In this document: positions 17,177-25,654 of the stretch, one piece after another
Numbering within the stretch: position 1 is the first letter of the stretch
Layout: the number at the start of each line of letters is the position of its first letter
Source of the DNA: Actinoplanes campanulatus
Lineage (GTDB): Bacteria; Actinomycetota; Actinomycetes; Mycobacteriales; Micromonosporaceae
NCBI RefSeq assembly: GCF_014647795.1
Contig: NZ_BMPW01000016.1
Coordinates: 184,927 to 248,926 of the forward strand
Direction of reading: 5' to 3'
Length of the DNA stretch: 64,000 nucleotides
Position numbers and translations under genes: made by a program
The notes under the pieces: model-generated
What the model was told of the DNA's origin: nothing
The model's database searches: none
The model's input: the letters and a program-made list of their open reading frames with translations, nothing else

Positions 17177-17227
17177 TCCGGTTCTCCTGGAGCGGTCCCT
17201 CTCGTGACCGCCCCACCCGCCTGACGA

Positions 17228-17268
17228 CATCGGCCGTGATCAGCGTCTTTCGCTGATCACGGCCGATG
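17228..17268. terminator. Bidirectional 18-bp hairpin between convergent RTX-like genes
   Basis: A perfect stem, including ATCGGCCGTGATCAGCG on the left arm, with loop TCTTT lies between the stops at 17176 and 17286. Confidence 0.8.
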
Positions 17269-17285
17269 CGGTGGTAACGCCTTCG

Positions 17286-18272
17286 TCAACGCTCGCAGTT
17301 GACCCGGGTGTCGTCGTCGCCGGGTGCCACGCAGGTGTCGCCGGCCGTGCCGTTGTCGCCGCCGTCCAGCAGGTCCACCTTCTCGTCGTGCCCGGCGTCC
17401 AGGTGGTCGTCGCCGCCCCGGCCGTAGATCTGGTCGGCGCCGCCGAAGCCGATCAGCGTGTCGGCGCCGCTGGTGCCGTGGAGCCGGTCGTCGCCGTCAC
17501 CGCCGTACAGCGTCTCGGCGCTGATGATGGTGTCGCCCTCACCGCTGCGGCCGTCGTCCCCGCGCACGCCGTCGGAGTCGGCGCTGACCCCCTTCGTCCG
17601 GTAGGTGTAGTAGACCGAGTCAGTGCCGTTGCCGGCGGAGAGCCAGTCGGCGTCGGAGGCGGTGGTGTCCCGGCCCTGGATGTGCAGGTCGTTGCCGTCG
17701 CCGCCGTACTCCCGGTCGTTGCCGGTGCCGCCGTACAGCCGGTCGTCGCCGGTGCCGGCCACGAGCAGGTCGTAGCCGCTCTCACCGTAGAGGTTGTCGG
17801 CGCCGCCCTGACCGTAGAGGCGGTCCGCGCCGGTGCCGCCCATCAGCATGTCGCTCCCGGAGCCGCCGATCAGCGTGTCCTTCCCGGAGCCGCCCAGGGC
17901 CAACAGCGGCACGTTGCCGCGGTTGGTGACCCGGTCGTCGCCGGATCCGAGGAACACGGTCACGCCTTGGAACGCCTTGGGCGTACAGCGAACCTTGGTC
18001 TTGTCGCCCTTGACCGCCCTACAGCCCTTGCCGGCCCGGACGGTGACCCGGTCGTCGATGGTGACCGTGCGGCCGGAGCGGGTGACCACGACGGCGTTCC
18101 GCCGGCCCGGGCCGGCTTCGTAGACGATCTGCCCGGGGTCGCCCGGCTCGGCGTACTGCACGTACACCTTGCCGGTGGTCGCGGCCTGCGCCGGCGCGGC
18201 GAACACCCCGACCACCGCCGTGCTGCCGGCCAGAACCGTGCCAACCCTGCTCAGCCATGTGGTCCTGGGCAT
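17286..18272 (-). CDS. Secreted RTX-like calcium-binding repeat protein 2
   Basis: The 328-residue protein has a signal peptide ending APAQA. The N module RRNAVVVTRSGRTVTIDDRV and its Cys pair (GCRAVKGDKTKVRC) match protein 1. Nonapeptide repeats such as GGTGADRLYGQGGADNLYG follow, then a divergent central segment and the cap GDTC...TRVNCER. ATG 18272 has GAGAGGGG upstream. It faces protein 1 tail to tail across a shared terminator. This suggests an old inverted duplication; identity is moderate, so it is not recent. Confidence 0.88.
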   Translation of the reverse strand: MPRTTWLSRVGTVLAGSTAVVGVFAAPAQAATTGKVYVQYAEPGDPGQIVYEAGPGRRNAVVVTRSGRTVTIDDRVTVRAGKGCRAVKGDKTKVRCTPKAFQGVTVFLGSGDDRVTNRGNVPLLALGGSGKDTLIGGSGSDMLMGGTGADRLYGQGGADNLYGESGYDLLVAGTGDDRLYGGTGNDREYGGDGNDLHIQGRDTTASDADWLSAGNGTDSVYYTYRTKGVSADSDGVRGDDGRSGEGDTIISAETLYGGDGDDRLHGTSGADTLIGFGGADQIYGRGGDDHLDAGHDEKVDLLDGGDNGTAGDTCVAPGDDDTRVNCER

Positions 18273-18366
18273 CCGCGTCCCCTCTCAAGATCGGTGCCCG
18301 GATGATAGATCACCGTCGCCACAGCGTCACGAATTGAAATTTAAGGATGTTTAAGGTCGCCACACT

Positions 18367-18395
18367 CTTTACTTTTACTGTTAACAGTCCTAAAG
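18367..18395 (+). promoter_or_regulatory. AT-rich palindromic element upstream of chitinase gene
   Basis: CTTTA and TAAAG arms, 19 bases apart, enclose a perfect 12-bp palindrome ACTGTTAACAGT (18377-18388). Just upstream lies a direct repeat of TTTAAGG (18340-18357). The same CTTTA...TAAAG frame with a TAACA core precedes the GH16 gene. It is a probable operator or promoter region 36-64 bases before the start codon. Confidence 0.5.
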
Positions 18396-18430
18396 ATTGG
18401 AGAATCCCCAGATCACTCGAAAGGACGCCG

Positions 18431-19696
18431 ATGAAGCGCTCCCGATCGGTAATCCTCGCAACGGTCACGGCGCTGGTCGCCGGTGGCGCGGCGACCTGGT
18501 TCTCGGGCGAGGCCTCGGCCGCCGCGGCCTGCGCGCCCGCGTGGAGTCCGACCGCCGTGTACGTCAACGGCAACGTGGTCTCGCAGAACAGCCACAACTA
18601 CACGGCCAAGTGGTGGACGCAGAACGAGTCGCCGGCCGTCCGCAGTGGTCAGTGGGACGTCTGGGCGGACAACGGCGTCTGTGGGGGCGGCACCACGCCG
18701 CCCACGACGACGCCGCCGACCACCACCCCGCCCACCACGACGCCACCCACCACCCCGCCGACGACAACTCCCCCCACCACGACCCCGCCCAACGGCTCGC
18801 TGCCGAAGCACTTCCTCACCGGCTACTGGCAGAACTTCGACAACGGCGCCGCGCCGCTCAAGCTCGCCGACGTCCCGGCCACGTACGACCTGATCGCGGT
18901 CGCCTTCGCGGACGCCACCGCCACCCAGGGCGCGGTCACCTTCAACCTCGACCCGGGCCTGGCCACCGCGGTCGGCGGCTACACCACCGCCCAGTTCAAG
19001 GCGGACATCGCCACCCTGCACTCGCGCGGCAAGAAGGTGGTCATCTCGGTCGGCGGCGAGAAGGGCACGGTCGCCGTCAACAGCACGGCCGCGGCCACCG
19101 CGTTCGCCGACTCGGTCTACTCGCTGATCCAGACGTACGGGTTCGACGGCGTCGACATCGACCTGGAGAACGGGCTCAACCCAACCTACATGGCGAGCGC
19201 GCTGCGCAGCCTGCGGGCCAAGGCCGGCGCGAACCTGATCATCACGATGGCGCCGCAGACCATCGACATGCAGAACCCGCAGTCGTCGTACTTCAAACTG
19301 GCGCTCGACATCAAGGACATCCTGACCGTCGTCTTCACCCAGTACTACAACTCCGGTTCGATGCTGGGCTGCGACAACAACGCCGCGTACAGCCAGGGCA
19401 CGGTCAACTTCCTGACCGCGCTGGCCTGCATCCCGCTGCAGAACGGGCTGCGCCCGGACCAGATCGCCCTCGGCCTGCCGGCCAGCACCCGGGCCGCCGG
19501 TGGCGGCTACGTCGCCCCGTCGGTCGTCAACAACGCCCTGGACTGCCTGGCCAAGGCCACCAACTGCGGCACCTTCAAGCCGCCGGCCACCTACCCGGGT
19601 ATCCGCGGCGCGATGACCTGGTCGATCAACTGGGACGTGACAAACGGCAACGCCTGGGCCAACACCATCGACCCGCACCTCGCCACCCTCCCCTGA
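18431..19696 (+). CDS. Secreted GH18 chitinase with N-terminal CBM5/12
   Basis: The 421-residue precursor has a signal peptide (to about 33) and a CBM5/12 chitin-binding module (AWSPTAVYVNGNVVSQNSHN then AKWWTQNESP). A Pro-Thr linker built from PPTTT repeats follows, then a GH18 barrel. The catalytic motif is complete: DGVDIDLE, with Glu246 as acid. The SxGG motif is VISVGGEKG. It would hydrolyse chitin outside the cell. ATG 18431 is preceded by AAAGGAC. The second chitinase gene begins 28 bases downstream, so they are probably co-transcribed. Confidence 0.93.
   Translation: MKRSRSVILATVTALVAGGAATWFSGEASAAAACAPAWSPTAVYVNGNVVSQNSHNYTAKWWTQNESPAVRSGQWDVWADNGVCGGGTTPPTTTPPTTTPPTTTPPTTPPTTTPPTTTPPNGSLPKHFLTGYWQNFDNGAAPLKLADVPATYDLIAVAFADATATQGAVTFNLDPGLATAVGGYTTAQFKADIATLHSRGKKVVISVGGEKGTVAVNSTAAATAFADSVYSLIQTYGFDGVDIDLENGLNPTYMASALRSLRAKAGANLIITMAPQTIDMQNPQSSYFKLALDIKDILTVVFTQYYNSGSMLGCDNNAAYSQGTVNFLTALACIPLQNGLRPDQIALGLPASTRAAGGGYVAPSVVNNALDCLAKATNCGTFKPPATYPGIRGAMTWSINWDVTNGNAWANTIDPHLATLP
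18690..18792 (+). repeat. Short tandem repeats encoding a Pro-Thr linker
   Basis: Degenerate units of about 12-15 bases rich in CCACC and ACGACG encode (T)TPPTTTPP repeats between the chitin-binding and catalytic domains. Such tracts are prone to length change. Confidence 0.7.
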
Positions 19697-19724
19697 ACTC
19701 TCACCCCTCTCAGGAAGCATCCCC

Positions 19725-20927
19725 ATGAAGCTGAGCAGGAAGATCGCCCTCGTGACATCGGTCGGGGCGGTCGGCGCGGCCGCCGCGATCCTCCCGATGG
19801 CCACCTCGAACGCGGCCGTCGCGTGCGCCCCGGCGTGGAGCGCCTCCGCGGTCTACGTGAAGGACAACGTGGCCTCGCAGAGCGGCCACAACTACACCGC
19901 CAAGTGGTGGACCCAGAACGAGTCGCCGGCCACCAACAGCAGCCAGTGGGCGGTCTGGATCGACAACGGCGTCTGCGGGGGCACCACCAACCCGACCACG
20001 CCCCCGACGACAAACCCCACCACCAACCCCACGACACCCCCGGCGACCGGTACGAAGATGGCCGCCGCCCCCTACATCTACCCGGGCTGGGGTAACCCGC
20101 CGGCCCCGTCCACGGTCGTCAACGCCACCGGCATCAAGGCGTTCACCATGGCGTTCGTCCTGGCCAGCAACGGCTGCAACCCGGCATGGGACGGCTCGAG
20201 CGGGCTCACCGGCGGCGCGCACGCCAGCACCATCGCGGCGATCCGGGCGGCCGGCGCCGACGTGGTCCCGTCGATCGGCGGCTGGAGCGGCAACAAGCTC
20301 GGCCCGAACTGTTCCACCCCGGAGGCGCTCGCCGGCGCGTACCAGAAGGTGATCGACACCTTCCAGCTCAAGGCGATCGACGTCGACATCGAGAACACCG
20401 ACGAGTTCGAGAACTACGTGGTGGCCGACCGGATCGTGGACGCGCTGAAGATCGTCAAGCAGCGCAACCCGGGCGTGAAGACCATCCTCACCTTCGGCAC
20501 CTCGACGACCGGCCCGAACGCGCACGGCGTACGGCTGATCCAGCAGGCCAAGGCCAAGGGTGCGAACATCGACATCTTCACCCAGATGCCGTTCGACTTC
20601 AGCGGGCACGCGGACATGTACGCCGCGACCGTCGGCGCCACCGAGGGCCTGAAGAACGTGCTCAAGTCGACGTTCGGGTACACCGACGCGCAGGCGTACT
20701 CGCACATGGGCATCTCCGGCATGAACGGTCTCTCCGACCAGCAGGAGGTCACCTCGGTGGAGACCTGGACCCGGATCCGTGACTACGCCACGAGCAAGGG
20801 CCTGGCCCGCTTCGCGTTCTGGGCGGTCAACCGGGACCGCGGCTGCGCCGGCGGCGGCGTGGTCAGCAACTGCTCCGGCATCGCCCAGGCGGACTGGGCG
20901 TTCACCAGGGTGAGCGCCGGATTCTGA
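19725..20927 (+). CDS. Secreted GH18 chitinase-like protein with CBM5/12
   Basis: The 400-residue precursor has a signal peptide (to about 30) and a CBM5/12 module closely similar to that of the upstream chitinase (AKWWTQNESP, WAVWIDNGVCGG). A short Thr-Pro-Asn linker precedes a divergent GH18 domain. The motif reads KAIDVDIE, so DxDxE with Glu223 is kept but the first Asp of DxxDxDxE is Lys216. SxGG is SIGGWSG. It is probably an active chitinase of a divergent subfamily, complementing the upstream enzyme. ATG 19725 has AGGAAG upstream. Confidence 0.88.
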   Translation: MKLSRKIALVTSVGAVGAAAAILPMATSNAAVACAPAWSASAVYVKDNVASQSGHNYTAKWWTQNESPATNSSQWAVWIDNGVCGGTTNPTTPPTTNPTTNPTTPPATGTKMAAAPYIYPGWGNPPAPSTVVNATGIKAFTMAFVLASNGCNPAWDGSSGLTGGAHASTIAAIRAAGADVVPSIGGWSGNKLGPNCSTPEALAGAYQKVIDTFQLKAIDVDIENTDEFENYVVADRIVDALKIVKQRNPGVKTILTFGTSTTGPNAHGVRLIQQAKAKGANIDIFTQMPFDFSGHADMYAATVGATEGLKNVLKSTFGYTDAQAYSHMGISGMNGLSDQQEVTSVETWTRIRDYATSKGLARFAFWAVNRDRGCAGGGVVSNCSGIAQADWAFTRVSAGF

Positions 20928-20937
20928 GGTAGCGACG

Positions 20938-20977
20938 GCTGAGGGCCGGCATCCTTTCCGGGATGCCGGCCCTCAGC
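20938..20977. terminator. Bidirectional 17-bp hairpin
   Basis: GCTGAGGGCCGGCATCC pairs with GGATGCCGGCCCTCAGC around a 6-base loop. It is shared by the chitinase operon and the convergent RTX-like gene. Confidence 0.8.
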
Positions 20978-20986
20978 GTTCGGTGG

Positions 20987-21784
20987 TCACTTCTCGCAGT
21001 TGACCCGGCTGTCCAGGCGGGTGCCGCGGCAGATGTCCCCGTTGGTGCCGTTGACGCCGCCGTCGAGCGTGTCGGCGACCTGCTTGCGGCTGTCCTTGCC
21101 GTACAGCCTGTCGTCGCCGGCTCCGCCGGACAGCGCGTCCTTGCCGTTGCCGCCGACGAGCCGGTCGTTGCCGTCCCCGCCACTCAGGTAGTCGACACCG
21201 TTCTCACCGCGGAGGATGTCGTTGCCCTCGCTGCCGTAGAGGCTGTCGCGGCCGGAGCCGCCGAACAGGCGGTCGTCGCCGGTGCGGCCGGCGAGGGTGT
21301 CGTTGCCGGCCCCTCCCCAGATGCTGTCGTTGCCGCCACCGCCGTCGATGTTGTCCTTGCCGGACTGTCCGAAGAACCGGTCCCGGTTCGTGCCGCCGAT
21401 GATGCGGTCGTCACCGGCTCCGGCGTAGACGGTCGTCGCCACGTCCGAGTCGTTGACGATCTCGTCGTTCAGGTCGTAGGCCCAGACGGTGACCCGTTTC
21501 GGCGTCTCCGCCGTCGTGCAGAGCACGATCCTCTTGTCGCCCGCGTCCGCCACGCAGCCCTTGCCGGCCGTGAGCGGGGCGAATTCGTCCCAGATCGTGA
21601 TCTGGTTCCCGGTGCGGAGCACCACCACCCGGCTCTGCGCACCGGACGCCGCCTTGAAATGAACCTCGGACGCGGACGTCACCGAGGCCACACCGACGGA
21701 GGCGGCCTGCGCGGGCGCGGCGAAAGCGGTGGCCGAGAGGGCGGCGATCAGGCCGGCCGTCGCGATGCGCGGAATAGAAGTCAT
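20987..21784 (-). CDS. Secreted RTX-like calcium-binding repeat protein 3
   Basis: The 265-residue protein has a signal peptide (ATAGLIAALSATAFAAPAQA). The N module carries a variant Cys pair (GCVADAGDKRIVLC) and about nine GGxGNDxLxG repeats follow. The cap is GDIC...SRVNCEK. ATG 21784 is chosen because AAAGG lies about 7 bases upstream; ATG-like codons further upstream have none. Two copies of TACCGT on its strand lie about 35-45 bases upstream. Confidence 0.87.
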   Translation of the reverse strand: MTSIPRIATAGLIAALSATAFAAPAQAASVGVASVTSASEVHFKAASGAQSRVVVLRTGNQITIWDEFAPLTAGKGCVADAGDKRIVLCTTAETPKRVTVWAYDLNDEIVNDSDVATTVYAGAGDDRIIGGTNRDRFFGQSGKDNIDGGGGNDSIWGGAGNDTLAGRTGDDRLFGGSGRDSLYGSEGNDILRGENGVDYLSGGDGNDRLVGGNGKDALSGGAGDDRLYGKDSRKQVADTLDGGVNGTNGDICRGTRLDSRVNCEK

Positions 21785-21941
21785 GGCTACCTTTCCAAGA
21801 TCGATCAACGTCACGGGACGGTACGGTAACGGCCGCCCGCAACCACCGTTATCGATCCGTGATCAGAATCCGCGAACCACCCCGGCCGGCCCCGCATCGC
21901 ACCAGATGACCGAGCGACAGCGAGCACAACGGGGGAATCCG

Positions 21942-22565
21942 ATGAACATCTTCAACCGCAAGACCCTGGCCCTCATCGGCGCGACGGCGACGGCCGTGGC
22001 CACCAGCGCCCTCTTCGCCTCCGCGGCACAGGCCGCCACCGTCGGCAAGGCCGAGGTGGTGGGCGCGCACAAGAGCATCGTCAGGTTCACCGCCGCCGCC
22101 GGACAGGCGAACTCGCTGACCATCACCATCTCCGGCCGGACCGTCACGCTCGACGACAAGGTCGCGATCAAGGCCGGCAAGGGCTGCAAGACGGTCAAGG
22201 GCGACAAGACCAAGGTCAAGTGCACCACTTCCCGTACGCCCACCGAGCTCAGCATCCTGCTCGGCGACCGGAGCGACAGGGTCTACAACCGCACCGGCGT
22301 GTTCATGGCGGCCGACGGCGGCACCGGCAACGACGTCCTGAGCGGCGGCTCGAACGGTGACCGGCTGATCGGTGGCCCCGGCAACGACAGGCTGAGCGGC
22401 AACGGCGGCAACGACGCGATCGACGGCGAGGCGGGCGACGACCACCTCTTCGGCGGCGCCGGCAAGGACTGGCTGAACGGCAGCCACGGCGACGACACCC
22501 TCGTCGGGGGCGCCGGCCGGGACGAGCTCATCGGTGGCCCCGGGGTCGACCGGATCACCCAGTAA
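21942..22565 (+). CDS. Secreted RTX-like calcium-binding repeat protein 4 (short, no C cap)
   Basis: The 207-residue protein has a signal peptide and the N module TVTLDDKVAIKAGKGCKTVK with its second Cys (KVKC). Only about seven nonapeptide repeats follow, ending PGVDRITQ. It lacks the C-terminal GDxC...CE(R/K) cap found in the other five copies, so it may be a natural truncation. ATG 21942 has GGGGGAA upstream. It is divergent from protein 3. Confidence 0.87.
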   Translation: MNIFNRKTLALIGATATAVATSALFASAAQAATVGKAEVVGAHKSIVRFTAAAGQANSLTITISGRTVTLDDKVAIKAGKGCKTVKGDKTKVKCTTSRTPTELSILLGDRSDRVYNRTGVFMAADGGTGNDVLSGGSNGDRLIGGPGNDRLSGNGGNDAIDGEAGDDHLFGGAGKDWLNGSHGDDTLVGGAGRDELIGGPGVDRITQ

Positions 22566-22577
22566 GGGCGTTCGCCG

Positions 22578-22616
22578 TACCCCGTGATCTGGATTTTGTA
22601 GTGTGATCACGGGGTA
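22578..22616 (+). terminator. Hairpin after RTX-like protein 4
   Basis: TACCCCGTGATC pairs with GATCACGGGGTA (12 bp) around a 15-base loop. The right arm ends one base before the ribosome site of the transporter gene, so it could also affect that gene's translation. Confidence 0.6.
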
Positions 22617-22628
22617 TGGAGGGTGATC

Positions 22629-24266
22629 TTGTCCCCGATCGAGATTCTGGCGGCCAACGAGGTCCTGCTCTGCGCGATCGTCCTCGGCCTCGGACATCTC
22701 CTCGGCAATCTCCGGATCCGCGGCGTCGCCCTCGGTGTCGCCGCGGTCTTCTTCGTCGGTCTCGGCATCGGCGCGCTGGACGATCGGCTGCGGCTGCCGG
22801 ACTTCGCCGACGAGTTCGGCCTGGCCCTGTTCGTCTACCTGATCGGGCTCGCCAGCGCCCCGACCTTCTTCGCGGCGCTGCGCCGGCGCGGTCTGCGCGA
22901 CAACGCCTTCGTCGCCGCGGTCCTCACCGTCGCGGCGCTGACCGCGGTCGGCGCCGCGGCCGTCCTCCACCTGAATCCCGCCACCGCCGCCGGCGTCTTC
23001 GCGGGCGCGCTGGTCAACGTGCCGGCGCTGGGCAGCGCCCAGGAGGCGCTACGCGCCGTCGACCCGGCCGAGGGGGGACGGCTCGCCAACGACGCGGCGG
23101 TCGGCATGAGCCTCACCTACGGGTACGGCGTGATCGCCATGATCGGCGCCCTGATCACCTACATGATCTTCGTGCGGGTCGACTTCGGGCGTGAGGCCGC
23201 CGAGAACACCCGCCTCGCGCCCGCCCCGAAGAGGCTGGTCGAACGCACCCTGCTCGTCACCCGGGGCGCCGGCACCGGCATTCGCGATCTCACCGGCCAG
23301 CTCGCCCAGGACGGCGAGGCCCTGCTGGTGCGGCTGCGGCGCGGCGACCGGATGTACCTGGCAGAGACCGTCCCCACCCTGCGTGAGGGCGACCTGCTGT
23401 CGGTCGTCGGCACCCGCGACGCCACCCGGGACCTCGTCGCCCGGCTCGGCGAGAACGTCAAACCGGCGCTGTCGCTGGATCGTGGCACCCTCGACTTCCG
23501 CCGGATCACCGTCTCCGATCCGGGCCTGGCCGGCATGGCCGTCGCCGAACTCGACCTGCCGCGCCGTCACCACGCGATGATCACCCGGGTACGGCGGGGC
23601 GACCACGACCTCATCGCGACGCCCGCCACCCGGCTGCAACTCGGCGACCGGGTCCGGGTGGTCGCCGACCGGGACCGCATGCCGGAGGTGACGGCGCTGC
23701 TGGGCGACTCCGACCAGTCGCTGACCCGGGTCGACTTCACCGGCCTCACCCTCGGCCTCGCACTGGGCCTGCTCCTGGGCACCGTCGCGATACCGCTCAC
23801 CGGTAACGCCACCCTGCGCCTGGGCCTGGCCGGCGGCCCGCTCATCGCCGGGCTGGTCCTGGGCCGCGCCGGGCGGACCGGCCCGATCACCTGGCACCAG
23901 CCCCGCTCCACGATCCTGGTGCTGCGCCAGTTGGGCGTGGCGCTGTTCTTCGCGGGAGTCGGCCTGAAATCCGGCGGCGTGCTCGTACGCGGCTTCTCCG
24001 ACGGCGACGCCTGGAAGATCATCGCCGCCGGCGCCCTGGTCGCGGCCGGCACCGCCGTCGTCTGCATCGTCGGCGGCCGGCTCCTGCGCATGCCCCTCTC
24101 CTGGCTGATGGGCGTCATGGCCGGTATCGACACCAACCCCGCCGTGCTCACCTTCGCCGAGGACCGGACCAAGAACGAACTGCCGGCCCTCGCCTACGCC
24201 ATGGTCTTCCCGATCGCGATGGTCCTGAAGGTCCTCATCGCCCAGCTGATGATCGTGCTGCTCTGA
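22629..24266 (+). CDS. AspT/YidE-family putative transporter with two TrkA-C domains
   Basis: The architecture is a hydrophobic AspT/YidE/YbjL half (about 5-175), two regulatory RCK-C/TrkA-C domains (about 200-365), and a second hydrophobic half (about 375-545). Characteristic segments are LFVYLIGLASAPTF, LGVALFFAGVGLKSGG and AGIDTNPAVLTFAEDRTKN. Family members exchange amino or dicarboxylic acids, or are orphan anion exchangers; the substrate cannot be told here. TTG 22629 is five bases after GGAGGG. GTG 22623 overlaps that ribosome site and is less likely. Its end overlaps the convergent WD40 gene by 32 bases. Confidence 0.85.
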   Translation: MSPIEILAANEVLLCAIVLGLGHLLGNLRIRGVALGVAAVFFVGLGIGALDDRLRLPDFADEFGLALFVYLIGLASAPTFFAALRRRGLRDNAFVAAVLTVAALTAVGAAAVLHLNPATAAGVFAGALVNVPALGSAQEALRAVDPAEGGRLANDAAVGMSLTYGYGVIAMIGALITYMIFVRVDFGREAAENTRLAPAPKRLVERTLLVTRGAGTGIRDLTGQLAQDGEALLVRLRRGDRMYLAETVPTLREGDLLSVVGTRDATRDLVARLGENVKPALSLDRGTLDFRRITVSDPGLAGMAVAELDLPRRHHAMITRVRRGDHDLIATPATRLQLGDRVRVVADRDRMPEVTALLGDSDQSLTRVDFTGLTLGLALGLLLGTVAIPLTGNATLRLGLAGGPLIAGLVLGRAGRTGPITWHQPRSTILVLRQLGVALFFAGVGLKSGGVLVRGFSDGDAWKIIAAGALVAAGTAVVCIVGGRLLRMPLSWLMGVMAGIDTNPAVLTFAEDRTKNELPALAYAMVFPIAMVLKVLIAQLMIVLL

Positions 24267-25401
24267 GCGGCGACCCACTGGTGGGGACCCGCCAGAGCCG
24301 AACCTTGTCGTCCGCGCCGGCGCTGATCACACGTTTGCCGTTCGGGGTGATCCGCACCGACCAGACCGCCCCGCGGTGCCCGGTCAGTGGCACGCCCACG
24401 GCCTTCCCGGTCCGGGACTCCCACACCCGTACGGTCCCGTCGTCGCCCCCGGTGGCCAGCAACCTGCCGTTCGGGCCGAACCGCATGGCCCGCACCGGCC
24501 CGGTGTGCCCGGCGAGCGGCGCGGCGGCCGGCCGGCGGGTCACCGTGTTCCACAGCTGTACGGTGTTGTCGCCGCCGGACGAGGTGGCCAGGAGCTTCCG
24601 TACCCGGCTGAACGTGAGCGCGTAGACCGGCCCGGACGCGCTGATGATCGGCCGGCCCGCCGACTCGCCGGTGGCCGGGTTCCACAGCCGCACGACGTCG
24701 TCGCCACCGGAGGCGGCGAAGAGCCTGCCGTCCGGGCTGAAGCTCATCGCGTACACCGGGCCCGGCTTCACGGTCAGCACCTCGCTGACGGGCCGGCCGG
24801 TGCCGGTCTCCCACAGCCGCAGGACGTCGCCGGCGCCGGAGGTCGCGAGCCGTTCGCCGTCCTCGCTGAACACGACCGAGTGCACCCCGCCGGGGTTGGC
24901 CTCGATGGTCCGCACCGGTTCCCCGGCCGGATCCCACAGCCGCACCGTGCCGTCGTCACCGGCGGTGGCCATCAGCCGGGCGGGCTTGCTGAACGCCACC
25001 GAGCGCACGGGCCCGGTGTGGCCGGTCAGCGACGGCCCGGCCGGCTGCCCGGTGGCGGCGTCCCACAGCGAGACGCCGTCATCACCGGCGATCGCCAGCC
25101 GCTTGCCGTCGAAGCTGTACGCCACGGAGTGGATCGGTCCGGTATGGCCGGTGATCGTCGCGCCGACCGGGCGCCCGGTCCTCGCGCTCCACTGCCGCAC
25201 CGTCCCGTGACTCACGGTCGCGAACGCCCGCCCGCCGGGGCGCATGGCGATCTCCCCGTCCTCACCGGGCACGACGACGCGAGCTCTACTCGCCGCGACG
25301 GGCTCGGCCTCCACCGCGTGCGCGGGCTGCGGGCCGGCCGCCACGGCGGTGAGCGCGAGCAACCCGGCCAGAGCCACCGCAAAATTACTCTTGGTAGTCA
25401 C
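24235..25401 (-). CDS. Secreted WD40-repeat beta-propeller protein
   Basis: The 388-residue precursor begins with a signal peptide (NFAVALAGLLALTAVAAG, then AHA). It then has seven full WD40 repeats and a partial N-terminal one, each of the form GHTGPVRSVAFS...LATAGDDGTVRLWD. This makes a seven- to eight-bladed propeller made almost solely of repeats, a likely protein-binding platform outside the membrane. GTG 25401 is chosen because the hydrophobic signal begins directly after it. The open frame extends upstream to 25635 with sequence unlike coding DNA. No kinase or catalytic domain is attached. Confidence 0.8.
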   Translation of the reverse strand: MTTKSNFAVALAGLLALTAVAAGPQPAHAVEAEPVAASRARVVVPGEDGEIAMRPGGRAFATVSHGTVRQWSARTGRPVGATITGHTGPIHSVAYSFDGKRLAIAGDDGVSLWDAATGQPAGPSLTGHTGPVRSVAFSKPARLMATAGDDGTVRLWDPAGEPVRTIEANPGGVHSVVFSEDGERLATSGAGDVLRLWETGTGRPVSEVLTVKPGPVYAMSFSPDGRLFAASGGDDVVRLWNPATGESAGRPIISASGPVYALTFSRVRKLLATSSGGDNTVQLWNTVTRRPAAAPLAGHTGPVRAMRFGPNGRLLATGGDDGTVRVWESRTGKAVGVPLTGHRGAVWSVRITPNGKRVISAGADDKVRLWRVPTSGSPLRAARSSAGR

Positions 25402-25595
25402 ATCTGCACGATAACGACATGCCTTGTGGCTAATGTTCCGTTTTACCCAATTCATCCACCCGGGTGCGGGCACGCTTGTGCCTCGATCGACGGATCGATA
25501 CCGTGACGGCGCGTCGGCACTGATCATTTCCGGCTCACCCGCGCCGACTGGAGCGTCTCCGACTACATCGACGTGCGCTGACCAGGAGCGGCAAA

Positions 25596-25639
25596 CAGAA
25601 TGGCCGTGACCCGTGTATTCGCGGGTCACGGCCATTCTG
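25596..25639 (-). terminator. 18-bp hairpin after the PKD-domain gene
   Basis: CAGAATGGCCGTGACCCG pairs perfectly with CGGGTCACGGCCATTCTG around an 8-base loop. It lies 16 bases after the stop of the minus-strand gene at 25655. Confidence 0.75.
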
Positions 25640-25654
25640 GCTGGGGCTATCGGG

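Noticed and set aside
18690-18792. CRISPR-like short repeats
   Set aside because: In-frame Pro-Thr linker coding repeats with no spacers.
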